NCBI GenBank assembly: GCA_947475845.1
Contig: CANJMO010000002.1
Span: 35,047 to 99,046, forward strand
Direction: 5' to 3'
DNA from: Caulobacteraceae bacterium
Lineage (GTDB): Bacteria; Pseudomonadota; Alphaproteobacteria; Caulobacterales; Caulobacteraceae
DNA length: 64,000 nt
Part shown: positions 33,452 through 42,703 of the stretch, piece by piece
Layout: each line of letters begins with the position of its first letter
Numbering within the stretch: the first letter of the stretch is position 1
Program-made: the position numbers and the translations under genes
Notes under the pieces: model-generated
Databases searched by the model: none
The model's input: the letters and a program-made list of their open reading frames with translations, nothing else
What the model was told of the DNA's origin: nothing

Positions 33452-33859
33452 ATGACCGATTTCCGCAAGGTGACTGACCAGTTTTCAGTCGCGCCGCAGC
33501 TCGAGCTCGGCGACATCGCCGCCGCCGCCGCCGCCGGCTTCACCCTGATCATCAACAACCGTCCTGATGGCGAGTCGCCGGACCAGCCGAGCAGCGAGCT
33601 GGTGGAGAAGGAGGTGCGCAAGGCGGGCCTCGACTACCGCCATGTGCCGGTGCGCGGCATGCCGACCCAGGACCAGATCGACGAGGAGCAGGGCTATATC
33701 GAGGCTCACCCCGGCCCGGTGCTGGCCTTCTGCCGCTCGGGCACCCGCTCGATCGTGACCTGGTCGGTGGGCCAGTACCAGAGCGGCCAGCGCCAGGCGG
33801 ACGACCTCAAGGCTCTGGGCGCCGCCGCCGGATACGACCTGTCGGGCGTGCTGCCCTAG
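33452..33859 (+). CDS. TIGR01244 / DUF442 phosphatase-like protein (Blh N-terminal type)
   Basis: 135 aa from the ATG at 33452. Small dual-specificity-phosphatase-like fold with V-A-P-Q-L, L-I-I-N-N-R-P-D-G-E, and the P-loop F-C-R-S-G-T-R-S. The Cys and Arg in that loop are the expected catalytic residues. In sulfide-metabolising bacteria this domain (DUF442) is fused or adjacent to persulfide-dioxygenase-type metallo-beta-lactamase proteins, and here an MBL gene starts 9 bp downstream, so a joint role is likely. Whether it is a sulfurtransferase or a phosphatase is unresolved in the family. Confidence 0.82.
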   Translation: MTDFRKVTDQFSVAPQLELGDIAAAAAAGFTLIINNRPDGESPDQPSSELVEKEVRKAGLDYRHVPVRGMPTQDQIDEEQGYIEAHPGPVLAFCRSGTRSIVTWSVGQYQSGQRQADDLKALGAAAGYDLSGVLP

Positions 33860-33868
33860 GCCAACGCG

Positions 33869-34762
33869 ATGATCCCCTACGTCCGGGAGATGGACTTCGC
33901 CTACGGCGTGGCCCAGCAGATTTCGCCCCTGATCCGCCGGGTGGTGGCCAACAACCCCGGACCGTTCACGTTTAAGGGCACGGGGACCTACATCGTCGGC
34001 CAGGGCGAGGTGGCGGTGATCGATCCCGGTCCGCGCGACGACAACCACCTGCGGGCGATCCTGCGGGCGACGGCGGGCGAGACGATCACGGCGATCCTGG
34101 TGACCCACGACCACGCCGACCACGCGCCCCTGGCCCAATCGCTGGCCGAGGTCTCGGGCGCGAAGATCATCGGCTGCGCCCCGCATCCGGATGCGCAGAG
34201 TCCGCCGATGGGGGTCGAGGAAGGGCTGGACCGGCTCTATCGCCCTGACCGCACGCCGTTCGACGGCGACGTGGTGCGCGGGCCCGGCTGGGCCCTGCGC
34301 GCCGTGACCACGCCCGGGCACACCGCCAACCACATCTGTTTCGCCCTGGAGCAGGAGCACGCCCTGTTCAGCGGCGACCATGTGATGGGCTGGTCAACCA
34401 CGGTAGTGGCGCCGCCGGACGGGAACATGACCGACTATTACGCCAGCCTGAGGAAGGTGATCGGCGAGGACTTCCGCACGCTGTGGCCGACCCATGGGCC
34501 GCCGGTGACCGAGCCGGGACCGTTCCTGCAGGCCTATCTGGCGCACCGGCTGGAGCGCGAGGCGCAGATCGTCGGGGTGCTGGGGCGCGGTCCGGCGATG
34601 ATCGATGCGCTGGTCGGGGAAATCTACGTCGGGCTGGATCCGCGGCTGCAGCGCGCCGCGGCGGCGTCGGTGCTGGCGCACCTGTTCCACCTCATCCGGG
34701 TTGGCAAGGTGGTCAGCGACGGCCGGCCAGGGCGGGAAAGCAGCTTCGCCCTGGCCAACTGA
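33869..34762 (+). CDS. MBL-fold metallo-hydrolase (LACTB2-like)
   Basis: 297 aa. The metallo-beta-lactamase motif is T-H-D-H-A-D-H (residues ~91-97), with later zinc ligands in T-P-G-H-T and S-G-D-H. N-N-P-G-P-F-T-F-K-G-T-G-T-Y-I-V near the start and a C-terminal winged-helix-like tail (R-E-A-Q-I-V ... H-L-F-H-L-I-R-V-G-K-V) match the LACTB2/GloB-like branch, whose members are hydrolases or RNases. It forms a two-gene unit with the DUF442 protein. The substrate is unknown; it is not the typical short persulfide dioxygenase sequence. Confidence 0.87.
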   Translation: MIPYVREMDFAYGVAQQISPLIRRVVANNPGPFTFKGTGTYIVGQGEVAVIDPGPRDDNHLRAILRATAGETITAILVTHDHADHAPLAQSLAEVSGAKIIGCAPHPDAQSPPMGVEEGLDRLYRPDRTPFDGDVVRGPGWALRAVTTPGHTANHICFALEQEHALFSGDHVMGWSTTVVAPPDGNMTDYYASLRKVIGEDFRTLWPTHGPPVTEPGPFLQAYLAHRLEREAQIVGVLGRGPAMIDALVGEIYVGLDPRLQRAAAASVLAHLFHLIRVGKVVSDGRPGRESSFALAN

Positions 34763-34768
34763 TCCGCC

Positions 34769-35482
34769 CTATTTGTCGCTCGCCTTGAACGGCTCCACTC
34801 GCCCCGGCGGTATGCTCTGCTCGCCCATGGCCAACAGCATCGCCAGCATGTGGTACTGGCCGGCGACCCCGGTCAGGTCGACGATCTGCTGGTCAGTGAA
34901 CACCTTTTTCGCGCGGGCGAAGGTGGCGTCGGACAGCTTCTTGTCGGCCAGCAGCTCGGTGATGAAGTCGTAGGTCACGGCCTCGTCCTCGGCCATGCCG
35001 CTGGGGCGCTTGCCGGTCTCCTTGAGCTCGGCGACGATCTTGGGCGACAGCCCGGCCTTCTCGGCCAGAGGCGCGTGGGCGTACCATTCCACCTGCGACT
35101 TCCACGGGCGGCTGATGACCAGGATGGCGAACTCGTTGAGCCGGGTCGGGACCGAGGTCTGCCAGCGCAGGTAGTAGAGCATGTCGAACATGCGCTTTTC
35201 GAGGATCGGGCTGCGCAGGAGGATGTTGTAGGGCCCGCCGAGGCCGACGCTGGAGACCTTGAGGACGTCCTCGCCGAGCGGCTTCTGCTCGGGGGTGAGT
35301 TGCTCCAGCTTCAACTGCGGGAAGCGCGGGCGGGCCGTGGCGGAGGCTTCCGTGCCCGGGACCGGCGGCGGTACGATGTGGGGGGTTTCCTTGGGCGGCG
35401 GCGGGCTGCCCGGGACCTGGGCGGTGGCGGGGTGGGCCAGCAGGACGGCGGCGGCGGCCAACCAAAGCAGTTTCGATGTCAT
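34769..35482 (-). CDS. exported carboxymuconolactone-decarboxylase-like protein
   Basis: 237 aa with a Sec signal peptide (A-T-A-Q cleavage) and a Pro-rich linker (residues ~22-45). The remainder is an AhpD-like all-helical domain: R-S-P-I-L-E-K-R-M-F-D, L-N-E-F-A-I-L-V-I-S-R-P-W-K-S-Q-V-E-W-Y-A-H, and E-A-V-T-Y-D-F-I-T-E-L-L. The AhpD C-x-x-C is absent, so it is not a peroxiredoxin partner. The E-W-Y-A-H site resembles the gamma-CMD active region. The gene ends the pdxH-kinase-CMD minus-strand group, 25 bp after the kinase. Periplasmic members of this family have no known substrate. Confidence 0.8.
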   Translation of the reverse strand: MTSKLLWLAAAAVLLAHPATAQVPGSPPPPKETPHIVPPPVPGTEASATARPRFPQLKLEQLTPEQKPLGEDVLKVSSVGLGGPYNILLRSPILEKRMFDMLYYLRWQTSVPTRLNEFAILVISRPWKSQVEWYAHAPLAEKAGLSPKIVAELKETGKRPSGMAEDEAVTYDFITELLADKKLSDATFARAKKVFTDQQIVDLTGVAGQYHMLAMLLAMGEQSIPPGRVEPFKASDK

Positions 35483-35507
35483 GGTTTCTCCCCTGTGTCG
35501 GGCAGGC

Positions 35508-36974
35508 TCACTCGGCCTGCACGCGTTTCCAAGTCATGGGTCCAGGATCGCGCTGGAGCTGCTCCTCGAGCACCTCGATCCCGGCATCGGAGGCGTCTCC
35601 GGTCCGCGCCCGCAAGCGCGCGGTCATCAGCGGCGCCGGCGCCTCGAGCCAGACGCCGCGCAAACCGGCCCCGGTTTCGGTTCCCAGAGCCTCGGCCAGG
35701 GCCCGCTCCTCGGGCTTGAGGAAAACGGCGTCCATGATCGCGGAGGAGCCGGCGGCGAGCACCAGGGCGGCGTCCTGCATCATGCGGTCATAGACCCGCT
35801 CGCTCTGGCCCTCGGCATAGGCTTCCGGCGGCAGAGCCTCGCGGGGGCCGCGGCCCCACAGGCGTTTCCTGATCTCGTCCGAACGCAGGATCACCGCGCC
35901 CGGCGGAGCCCCGAGTTCCGGGGCCAGGCTTCGCGACAGGGTCGACTTGCCCGAACCGGACAGGCCGCCGATGACATACAGAGTAGGCTCGGGCCAGGTC
36001 AGATGTTTGTGGGCCGCCCGCACATAGGCCTTGGCCCGCGCGACATCGCCCTGGTGGGCGGTGACATGGGCGCGCACCGCCGCGCGCACCGACAGAAACA
36101 GCGGCAGGCACGACAGGCCGCGCAGGGCCTGGTCGCCGAAGCTGCGCGCGGCCTCGTCGAGATAGCCGTTGAGCACCCGGCTGGCCCCCGCCATCTGGCC
36201 GCGGAAGACCAGGTCCATGAGCAGGAAGGCGAGGTCGTAGAGGACGTCGATCTCGCTGAGGGTGTCGTTGAACTCGATACAGTCGAACAGCACCGCGCGG
36301 CCGTTCTCCTGCAGGATGTTGCCCAGGTGCAAATCGCCGTGGCAGCGGCGCAACTGGCCCGCCGCGCCGCGCTTGTCGAGCTCGCCGGAGCGCCGGTCGA
36401 ACTCTCCTTGCGTCGCCGCGAGCAGAGCTTCCACCTCATCGCCGCCGAGAACCCCGGACAGGTCACGCAAATGCTTGGCGTTGGACTGGACCACATAGTC
36501 GAGCATTCCAGCACCGCCCTTGCGGACATCGGCCTTGGCGTGGAAGCCGGCGACCTGGCGGCCGAGGGTTTCGGCGAAGTCGCCCTGGACCTTGTCCGGG
36601 GTATTGGCCAGCACCGCCTCCGGATCGAAACGGCGCATGCGCAGCACCGTTTCCAGAAGCTCGCCGGCGCCGTCGAAACCGAGACTGCCGTCGGAGTGGC
36701 GCACCACCGAGACCACCGCCTGATAGATGTCGGGCGCGGTTATGCGGTTGAAGTCGAGCTCGCGGCGCAGGGCCCAGGCGCGCTTTTCCGCCGTCGAGAA
36801 GTCGAGGTAACCGAGATCGACCGCCTTCTTCAGCTTGTAGGCGTGATCGCCGATCAGGAAGACCTGGGCGATGTGGGTATTGATCACCCGGTCGGCGGTA
36901 CGGCCCGAGCCGGCGCCGGCCTTCATCCAGGCGGACACCTCGCCCAGCTGCGGGTCATGCTGGGGGAAGCTCAC
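35508..36974 (-). CDS. fused aminoglycoside-phosphotransferase-like / P-loop kinase protein
   Basis: 488 aa, GTG start overlapping the pdxH stop (GTGA). The N-terminal ~320 residues are an APH/choline-kinase-like domain: the catalytic loop [10 protein letters not shown] and the metal Asp in L-F-D-C-I-E-F-N-D. The C-terminal ~165 residues are a P-loop kinase with Walker [10 protein letters not shown] and an [10 protein letters not shown] segment like gluconate/zeta-toxin-type kinases. Such two-kinase fusions are widespread in proteobacteria but uncharacterised; resistance to aminoglycosides is not implied. Coupling with pdxH is notable but may be incidental. Confidence 0.82.
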   Translation of the reverse strand: MSFPQHDPQLGEVSAWMKAGAGSGRTADRVINTHIAQVFLIGDHAYKLKKAVDLGYLDFSTAEKRAWALRRELDFNRITAPDIYQAVVSVVRHSDGSLGFDGAGELLETVLRMRRFDPEAVLANTPDKVQGDFAETLGRQVAGFHAKADVRKGGAGMLDYVVQSNAKHLRDLSGVLGGDEVEALLAATQGEFDRRSGELDKRGAAGQLRRCHGDLHLGNILQENGRAVLFDCIEFNDTLSEIDVLYDLAFLLMDLVFRGQMAGASRVLNGYLDEAARSFGDQALRGLSCLPLFLSVRAAVRAHVTAHQGDVARAKAYVRAAHKHLTWPEPTLYVIGGLSGSGKSTLSRSLAPELGAPPGAVILRSDEIRKRLWGRGPREALPPEAYAEGQSERVYDRMMQDAALVLAAGSSAIMDAVFLKPEERALAEALGTETGAGLRGVWLEAPAPLMTARLRARTGDASDAGIEVLEEQLQRDPGPMTWKRVQAE

Positions 36975-37636
36975 GGGTACAGGGTCTCCGTGTTCCAGCC
37001 ATCGCCGACGCGGAGGTAAAGCCGCCGCTCGTGCAGGCGGAACGGCCGGTCGCGCCAGAACTCGATGCTGTCCGGCAGGACGCGGAAACCCGACCAGTGC
37101 GGCGGGCGCGGCACCGGGCCGAGGCCGAATCTGATGCCGTATTCGGCGACGCGCTTTTCGAGGGCGAAGCGGCCCTCCAGGGGGCGCGACTGGTCGGAGG
37201 CCCAGGCGCCGATCTGGCTGGCGCGGGCGCGGCTGGCGAAATAGTCGTCCGCCTCCTGCGCCGTCACCGCCTCGACGGGGCCGCGCACCCGCACCTGGCG
37301 GCGCAGGGACTTCCAGTGAAACAGCAGGGCGGCCTTGGGCTGGGCGATCAGCTCACGGCCCTTGGCGCTGCCGAGGTTGGTGTAGAAGACGAAGCCCCGC
37401 GCATCGACGTCCTTGAGCAGGACCATGCGCGCGTCCGGCAGGCCGTCGCCATCGACGGTGGCCAGGGTCATGGCGTTGGGATCGTTGGGCTCGGAGGCGT
37501 CAGCCTTGGCCAGCCAGGCGCGGAACAGAACCACCGGGTCGGCCGTCTGCGGCAGGTCCTCGTCAGGCTTCAGCGGCCGGCTGAGATAGTCCGCCTCGCT
37601 CGGGCTGGGCGGGATCAGGGGGTCCTTGGCGCTCAT
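36971..37636 (-). CDS. pdxH: pyridoxamine 5'-phosphate oxidase PdxH
   Basis: 221 aa from the ATG at 37636, set by a strong AAGGAG at 4 bp. FMN enzyme that oxidises pyridoxine/pyridoxamine 5'-phosphate to pyridoxal phosphate. Diagnostic segments are [44 protein letters not shown] and the C-terminal [12 protein letters not shown] with T-E-T-L-Y-P. Full length. It is the first gene of its group, divergent from the J-domain gene (76 bp). Confidence 0.95.
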   Translation of the reverse strand: MSAKDPLIPPSPSEADYLSRPLKPDEDLPQTADPVVLFRAWLAKADASEPNDPNAMTLATVDGDGLPDARMVLLKDVDARGFVFYTNLGSAKGRELIAQPKAALLFHWKSLRRQVRVRGPVEAVTAQEADDYFASRARASQIGAWASDQSRPLEGRFALEKRVAEYGIRFGLGPVPRPPHWSGFRVLPDSIEFWRDRPFRLHERRLYLRVGDGWNTETLYP

Positions 37637-37712
37637 GATCTCCTTATAGCGAGGCTGGAGCGATCGGGCAGCGTTTAACCGGGCGTTGACCGTCCTTGCG
37701 GCTATTGGGGCC

Positions 37713-38471
37713 ATGAGCCGCGGCGAAGTCCAAAGCGAAAAGCACGCGCGCGCCATCCTCGGATTGGCGGCGAACGATGCGCCGTCGACCTGGCGGGCGG
37801 CGTTCCAGCGCGAGGTCAAGGCCGCCCACCCCGACCGGGGCGGCGACCCGGCGCAGCTGCGCCTGGTGATCGACGCCTACCGCTTCCTGAAGCTCGAGGA
37901 GCTGAATCCGCGCCAGCCGCCGCCCAGAGCCGCGCGGCCGGCGCCGGAACCGGAACCCGAGATCACCGCCGAGGCGCCCTGGAAAGGCCGCCAGCCCGGC
38001 TTTCGCATCAGCATGACCGAGGCCTTCAAGGGCTGCGAGAAGATGGTCCGGATCAAGGCCGGCAAGCGCTATCGCGTGCGCCTGCCGGGCGGGCTGCAGA
38101 ACGGCGACGTGGTCCGCTTCGGGCCGGACGGCGAGCATCATCTGGTGATCGAGGTCACGCCCCATCCCGGCGCGGAGATGCGCGGTTCGGACCTGTGGCT
38201 GCAGGTCTCGGTCAGCGCCGAATTCCTGCGCGAAGGCGGGCGGATGGAGGTCGAGACCCCGTTCGGCCCGCGCCGGTTCTGGGTGTCGCGGACCTCGGCC
38301 GCGCGCGGCATCTTCCGCTCGCCCGGCGACGGCTTGCCGGCCCAGGGCTCGCGGGCCAAGGGGCACCTTTACCTGAAGTTCGAGCTCGATGAGGCGCTGG
38401 ACCAGCGCACGTCGTCCTCGCTGCTGCGCCGGTTCGCGGCGGCCTGGGCGCCGACCGAAACCACCGCCTGA
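37713..38471 (+). CDS. DnaJ-like protein (short J domain plus DnaJ C-terminal domains)
   Basis: 252 aa from the ATG at 37713. Residues ~8-65 form a compact J domain with A-R-A-I-L-G-L and the essential H-P-D in A-A-H-P-D-R-G-G. A Pro-rich linker follows. From ~90 on it matches the substrate-binding DnaJ C-terminal domain: [23 protein letters not shown] and the second sheet [11 protein letters not shown]. The Gly/Phe region and zinc fingers of DnaJ are missing, so it is a CbpA-like co-chaperone of DnaK. It starts 37 bp before aroC on the same strand. Confidence 0.85.
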   Translation: MSRGEVQSEKHARAILGLAANDAPSTWRAAFQREVKAAHPDRGGDPAQLRLVIDAYRFLKLEELNPRQPPPRAARPAPEPEPEITAEAPWKGRQPGFRISMTEAFKGCEKMVRIKAGKRYRVRLPGGLQNGDVVRFGPDGEHHLVIEVTPHPGAEMRGSDLWLQVSVSAEFLREGGRMEVETPFGPRRFWVSRTSAARGIFRSPGDGLPAQGSRAKGHLYLKFELDEALDQRTSSSLLRRFAAAWAPTETTA

Positions 38472-38508
38472 TTTGTGACCCTGACCGGTTTGGATTAAAC
38501 CGCCCGCC

Positions 38509-39636
38509 ATGTCCTACAACAGCTTCGGCCATCTGCTGCGCGTGACCACCTGGGGCGAAAGCCACGGGCCCGCGCTCGGCTGCGTGGTGGATGGGTGCCC
38601 GCCGGGCATCCGCCTGACGCCCGAGGACATCCAGACCTGGCTCGACAAGCGCAAGCCCGGCACCTCCAAGTTCGTCACCCAACGGGCCGAGCCCGACCAG
38701 GTGCGCATCTTGTCCGGGGTGTTCGAGGACGCCCGCACGGGCGGTCCGGTGACCACCGGCACGCCGATCTCGCTGATGATCGAGAACGTCGATCAGCGGT
38801 CCAAGGACTATTCGGAGATTTCCCAGCAGTTCCGCCCGGGCCACGCCGACTACACCTATTTCGCCAAGTACGGCGTGCGCGACTATCGCGGCGGCGGACG
38901 CTCGTCGGCGCGCGAAACCGCCTCGCGGGTGGCGGCGGGGGCGGTGGCGCGCAAGATCCTCGGCGAGGGCGTGACGATCCGGGCGGCCCTCGTGCAGGTG
39001 GGAAACATCAGTATCGACCGCAGCCGTTGGGACTGGAGCGAGACGCTCAACAACCCGTTCTGGTGCCCCGACCCCGGCACGGTCGGGCGCTGGGAAGAGT
39101 ATCTGGGCGAGGTGCGCAAGGCCGGCTCCTCGGTGGGCGCCGTCGTCGAAGTTGAAGCGGTGGGCGTGCCCGCCGGCTGGGGCGCGCCGATCTACGCCAA
39201 GCTCGACAGCGAACTGGCCTCGGCCCTGATGTCGATCAACGCCGCGAAGGGCGTGGAGATCGGCGCCGGGTTCGGCGCCGCGGCTCTGTCGGGCGAAGAG
39301 AACGCCGACGACATGCGGCTGACCGGCAATGGCGAGGTCGAGTTCATGTCGAACAACGCCGGGGGCATCCTCGGCGGCATATCGACCGGCCAGGCGGTGA
39401 CGGCGCGGGTGGCGTTCAAGCCGACCTCCTCGATCCTGACCCCGCGCCCGTCGATCGACGAGAGCGGCAAGGCGATCGAGGTGCGCACCACCGGCCGCCA
39501 CGACCCCTGCGTCGCCCTGCGCGCCGCGCCGGTGGTGGAAGCCATGACCGCCTGCGTCCTGGCCGACGCCATGCTGATGCACCGCGCCCAGACCGGCGGC
39601 GGGGCGTTTACGCCTGGGACGCCGTGTCGGCGCTAG
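38509..39636 (+). CDS. aroC: chorismate synthase
   Basis: 375 aa. FMN-dependent last step of the shikimate pathway, EPSP to chorismate. Signature regions are present: [34 protein letters not shown], the [17 protein letters not shown] FMN/substrate motif, and G-R-H-D-P-C near the end. A small inverted repeat (CGGTTT / AAACCG, 38486-38502) lies just before the start codon. The C-terminal 29 bp overlap the convergent membrane-protein gene. Confidence 0.96.
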   Translation: MSYNSFGHLLRVTTWGESHGPALGCVVDGCPPGIRLTPEDIQTWLDKRKPGTSKFVTQRAEPDQVRILSGVFEDARTGGPVTTGTPISLMIENVDQRSKDYSEISQQFRPGHADYTYFAKYGVRDYRGGGRSSARETASRVAAGAVARKILGEGVTIRAALVQVGNISIDRSRWDWSETLNNPFWCPDPGTVGRWEEYLGEVRKAGSSVGAVVEVEAVGVPAGWGAPIYAKLDSELASALMSINAAKGVEIGAGFGAAALSGEENADDMRLTGNGEVEFMSNNAGGILGGISTGQAVTARVAFKPTSSILTPRPSIDESGKAIEVRTTGRHDPCVALRAAPVVEAMTACVLADAMLMHRAQTGGGAFTPGTPCRR

Positions 39637-40072
39637 TCGGCTTCTGCAAGCGCTCGTAGAGCACCGCCATCACGACGAAGAACAGGGTGTGGGCGGCGGC
39701 GAACCAGATCACGCCAGGCACCGTCAGGCTCCTCAGGCCGGCAAAGCCCTGGCCCGTCGCGGGCAGGATATAGGCAGCGTTGAGCAGCCAGGTGACGACC
39801 GCGCAGATCAGCCCCTTAAGCCAGGCCTTACCGGGCAGATGCTGCTCGACGAAGCCGGCGTAGACCAGGGCCATGCCTATGCCGACGATGACGTAGAAAG
39901 TCGGCTCGAAGGCGGCTTCCTTGGAGGCGGGATAACCCGTCGCCGTTTCCAGGAACGGGATCAGCCCGCCCTTGGCGGTGGGCAGTCCGATCAGGTCGGC
40001 GCCCAGCAGGACGAGCCGGTTGAGCACGACGGCGATCCCGCCCGCCCATAGCGCCGCCTTCAGCTTCGACAT
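39608..40072 (-). CDS. four-TM membrane protein of unknown function
   Basis: 154 aa from the ATG at 40072 (M-S-K-L-K). There are four predicted TM helices (around residues 5-23, 50-68, 80-97 and 110-135). The loop after helix 1 reads [15 protein letters not shown] do not recognise a catalytic motif. Convergent with aroC, overlapping it by 29 bp. Start alternatives lie 12 codons upstream. Confidence 0.6.
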   Translation of the reverse strand: MSKLKAALWAGGIAVVLNRLVLLGADLIGLPTAKGGLIPFLETATGYPASKEAAFEPTFYVIVGIGMALVYAGFVEQHLPGKAWLKGLICAVVTWLLNAAYILPATGQGFAGLRSLTVPGVIWFAAAHTLFFVVMAVLYERLQKPTSADTASQA

Positions 40073-40122
40073 GCGATCCCTCCCCCGGTTTGGCGGGAGA
40101 GATAGCACGGGATCGGGTGGGG

Positions 40123-40538
40123 TTAGACCCTGATCTCGCCCATGTCCTCGCCGTCCCAGTAATGCACGCGCTGGGCGTGGACCTGAGCATCACCACGCCT
40201 TCGGTATCGACGCCCTGCTGGAACCAGCGGTCCATATCCTTGGTCCAGTGATCCTTGAACTGAGCCTTGTCCTTGATCACCTCGGCCTGGCCCTCGACGG
40301 CCACCGAGAACGCCCGCTTGCCCTGGAAGGCGAGAGACACCTGCGGATCGCGCTTGATATCGACCACCATGCGCGAGTGCTCCCAGGTGAAGTATTAGGA
40401 GTCGCCGTCATAATCGACCTGGCGGTTGTTGCTCATCGGCCGGGCGGCGATGGTCCCGTTGTCGCTGTGGGTGGAGAGCATGGCGATATCGATGTCGCGC
40501 ATCTTCTCGGCGATGTCGGAGAGGTCTTTCTTGGCCAT
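40123..40538 (-). pseudogene. pyridoxamine-phosphate-oxidase-fold protein (general stress 26 type), broken twice
   Basis: The first 47-52 codons (from the ATG at 40538, or 40553) read as the N-terminus of a flavin-binding split-barrel protein: D-I-A-M-L-S-T-H, G-T-I-A-A-R-P-M-S-N-N and V-D-Y-D-G-D-S. TAA then follows at 40395-40397 where the family has an aromatic residue, and the frame resumes with Y-F-T-W-E-H-S-R-M-V and D-P-Q-V-S-L-A-F. Near 40187 one base is missing; after correcting the frame the end is V-H-A-Q-R-V-H-Y-W-D-G-E-D-M-G-E-I-R-V and TAA at 40123. The 416-bp length is one short of a multiple of three, in line with one deletion. Two independent lesions make a true pseudogene likely, unless the consensus is poor here. 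Confidence 0.8.
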
Positions 40539-40673
40539 GGTCGTCAGCTCCATTTCGGGTTCGGGAGCCCAACGCGCTGGTCTGAGGATGGTTCTGGCGC
40601 CTATCCGCAACAAGTACTGTTGCAGATTGCCGAGGCGCTCCCTATCTGATGCGCCAGACAGGAGGGACACGCC

Positions 40674-41372
40674 ATGATTGAACTGCGCCCCGCAAACACC
40701 CTGGGCCACGCCGACTTCGGCTGGCTCAACGCCAAGCACCACTTCTCGTTCGGCCAGCACCACGATCCCAAGCGGATGGGCTGGGGCTCGCTGCGCGTGT
40801 GGAACGACGACGAGATCGCGCCGGGGACGGGCTTTCCCGCCCACCCGCACGCCGACATGGAGATCATCACCTACGTCCGCGAAGGCGCGATCACCCACAA
40901 GGACAGCCTGGGCAACGAGGGCCGCACCGAGGCCGGCGACGTGCAGGTGATGTCGGCCGGTTCGGGCATCCGCCACGCCGAGTACAATCTGGAGGCCGAG
41001 ACCACCCGCATCTTCCAGATCTGGATCCTGCCCGACGCGCTTGGCGGCGCGCCGGCCTGGGGAGCAAAGCCGTTCCCCAAGGACGACCGCTCGGGCCGCT
41101 TCGTGACCCTGGCCTCGGGCATCGCCGGCGACGAGGACGCCCTGCCGATCCGCGCCGATGCGCGGGTGGTTGGGGCCACGCTGAAGGCCGGCGAGACCAC
41201 CGTCTACGCCATCGATCCGTCTCGCCACGCCTATCTGGTTCCGGCCAAGGGCGAGCTGGAGGTCAACGGCGTGCGGGTCGCAACCCGTGACGGGCTGGCG
41301 GCGACGGAGGTGACGGAACTGCGCATCACCGCGCTCAGCGACGCCGAGGTGGTGCTGGTGGACGCGGCCTAG
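40674..41372 (+). CDS. pirin family protein (YhhW-type)
   Basis: 232 aa bicupin of the pirin family. The N-terminal metal site is F-P-A-H-P-H-A-D-M-E, with a later H-A-E (G-I-R-H-A-E-Y-N) completing the 3-His/1-Glu pattern. H-H-F-S-F-G-Q-H and W-N-D-D-E-I are family hallmarks. YhhW-like pirins can have quercetin 2,3-dioxygenase activity; the physiological role is unknown. It is transcribed divergently from the broken flavin-barrel gene, with 120-135 bp between. A second pirin is encoded at 51741-52634. Confidence 0.92.
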   Translation: MIELRPANTLGHADFGWLNAKHHFSFGQHHDPKRMGWGSLRVWNDDEIAPGTGFPAHPHADMEIITYVREGAITHKDSLGNEGRTEAGDVQVMSAGSGIRHAEYNLEAETTRIFQIWILPDALGGAPAWGAKPFPKDDRSGRFVTLASGIAGDEDALPIRADARVVGATLKAGETTVYAIDPSRHAYLVPAKGELEVNGVRVATRDGLAATEVTELRITALSDAEVVLVDAA

Positions 41373-41400
41373 AGCCTTCGACGAGCATTGATCTCGCAAC

Positions 41401-41445
41401 GATCCCCCCGCGTGGGCGCCCGTGTTAGCGTCGGCGCGGGGGATC
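41401..41445. promoter_or_regulatory. inverted repeat in the leader of the DUF6152 gene
   Basis: GATCCCCCCGCG (41401-41412) and CGCGGGGGATC (41435-41445) are complementary with one unpaired C and a 22-nt spacer. It ends 20 bp before the DUF6152 start. There is no T run, so an operator or leader structure is more likely than a terminator. Confidence 0.35.
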
Positions 41446-41465
41446 AACCGAACGGGAGATCAGTG

Positions 41466-41837
41466 ATGACGACCAGATTGAAGATCGCTTTCGCCGCGGC
41501 CTTGCTCGCGGCGCCCATTCTGGCAGGGTCCGGGCCCGCACTCGCCCACCACGGCTGGTCCGGCCAGGACAATTCCAAGGTCACCACCCTGGAAGGCAAG
41601 ATTCAGTCCCTGAGCTATCGCAACCCCCACGCCGAGATCGACCTCGCCCAGAACGGACAGGTCTGGCACGTGACCCTTGCGCCGATCGAACGGTTGCAGT
41701 CGCGCGGGGTCACCCCGGCGGTGCTCAAGGTCGGCGACACGGTGCGCATCTCCGGCAATCGCAACCTCGATCAGAGCAAGATGGAGGTGAAGGCGTTCGA
41801 GATCACCACGGCCGGCAAGACCACCGGCCTGCGCTGA
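41466..41837 (+). CDS. exported DUF6152-family protein
   Basis: 123 aa from the ATG at 41466 (GGGAG at 8 bp). The signal peptide cleaves near A-L-A-H; the mature protein begins H-H-G-W-S, the usual start of this family. It has a small OB-like beta domain: T-L-E-G-K-I-Q-S-L-S-Y-R-N-P-H-A-E-I-D-L, W-H-V-T-L-A-P, and V-G-D-T-V-R-I-S-G-N-R. The N-terminal His pair and N-P-H could bind a metal (copper-like), but that is inference. It is followed after 2 bp by a membrane protein of the partner family, so the pair is an operon. Confidence 0.8.
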   Translation: MTTRLKIAFAAALLAAPILAGSGPALAHHGWSGQDNSKVTTLEGKIQSLSYRNPHAEIDLAQNGQVWHVTLAPIERLQSRGVTPAVLKVGDTVRISGNRNLDQSKMEVKAFEITTAGKTTGLR

Positions 41838-41839
41838 TC

Positions 41840-42316
41840 TTGGAGGCGCTTGACGCCGCCATCGCCGCCCTGGAGGCTTCCCCGCTTGGCGCGGCCATGC
41901 GGGGACAAAAGGGACTCTATCCCGCCGTCAGCATCGCCCATGTGGCGGGGCTGGTTATGCTGGTGGGCGGCATCGGCGTGGTCGATCTCAGAACGATCGG
42001 GCTGGGCCGTGGCGTGCCCCTGCCGGCCCTGTCCCGCTTCCTCACGCCCCTGGCCATCGCCGGGCTGGTGTTGATGGCGGCCAGCGGCCTGATGCTGTTT
42101 TCCGCCGACGCCGGGCCGCTGTCGCGTTCGCCGGTGTTCCGGACGAAGGTGGTGCTGATCGCCGTGGCCCTGGCTAACGCCCTGATATTCCGCCGCCTGT
42201 TCGGCGACTTCGAGCACGGACGCGAGCCGCCGGCTCTGGCCCGGATCATGGCCCTGGGTTCGTTGGGACTGTGGAGCGGCGCGGCCGTGCTGGGCCGCCT
42301 GATCGCCTACAGCTGA
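41840..42316 (+). CDS. DUF6644-family membrane protein
   Basis: 158 aa, TTG start 2 bp after the DUF6152 stop. There are four TM helices, with His in S-I-A-H-V-A-G-L in the first that could ligate haem or metal. L-R-T-I-G-L-G, F-L-T-P-L-A-I-A-G-L-V-L-M-A-A-S-G and F-R-T-K-V-V-L-I-A-V-A-L-A-N-A are recognisable family segments. It resembles small cytochrome-b-like or copper-handling membrane proteins. Function unknown. The last 10 bp overlap the convergent queD. Confidence 0.72.
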   Translation: MEALDAAIAALEASPLGAAMRGQKGLYPAVSIAHVAGLVMLVGGIGVVDLRTIGLGRGVPLPALSRFLTPLAIAGLVLMAASGLMLFSADAGPLSRSPVFRTKVVLIAVALANALIFRRLFGDFEHGREPPALARIMALGSLGLWSGAAVLGRLIAYS

Positions 42317-42678
42317 AGGCTGCAGCTCTCGCCGACGCTGGGGCGCGACACCACCACGCGGCTGAGGCCCGGGAACTCGCCGCGCAGACGCTCTGCGAAA
42401 TAAAGGCAGAGGTTCTCCAGCGTCGGGCTGCCGAGACCGGGTTTTTCGTTGAGCAGGCCGTGGTCGAGCTCGCCGGCCAGGGCCTTCAGGGCATTGTCGA
42501 GCGAGCCCAGGTCGGCGACCCAGCCGACGGCGCCCTGCTGCGCGCCCTTCACCGACGCCTCCACGCGGAACGAATGGCCATGCATACGGCGATAGCGGCC
42601 GTCGATGGGGCCATCGTCCAGCGAGTGGGCGGCGTCGAAGGTGGCCGCCTTGGTGATTTCGAAAACTGGCGTCGTCAT
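42307..42678 (-). CDS. queD: 6-carboxy-5,6,7,8-tetrahydropterin synthase QueD
   Basis: 123 aa. Converts dihydroneopterin triphosphate to carboxytetrahydropterin in queuosine synthesis. Zinc histidines are in A-A-H-S and M-H-G-H-S-F, with the C-terminal Glu in P-T-L-E-N-L and S-V-G-E-S-C. At the position of the E. coli catalytic Cys (C-G-R-L-H-G-H) this protein has Tyr (Y-R-R-M-H-G-H). It is the last gene of queC-queE-queD, 25 bp after queE. Confidence 0.92.
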   Translation of the reverse strand: MTTPVFEITKAATFDAAHSLDDGPIDGRYRRMHGHSFRVEASVKGAQQGAVGWVADLGSLDNALKALAGELDHGLLNEKPGLGSPTLENLCLYFAERLRGEFPGLSRVVVSRPSVGESCSLQL

Positions 42679-42703
42679 GGGGCTCGGGGTCGGCGCCTGA
42701 GGG

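Noticed and set aside
35508..36974. Aminoglycoside resistance gene
   Set aside because: The APH-like domain is fused to a metabolic-type P-loop kinase and coupled to pdxH; the APH fold alone does not indicate resistance.
41401..41445. Inverted repeat as a terminator for the pirin gene
   Set aside because: It has a 22-nt loop and no T tract, and sits 20 bp before the next start codon.
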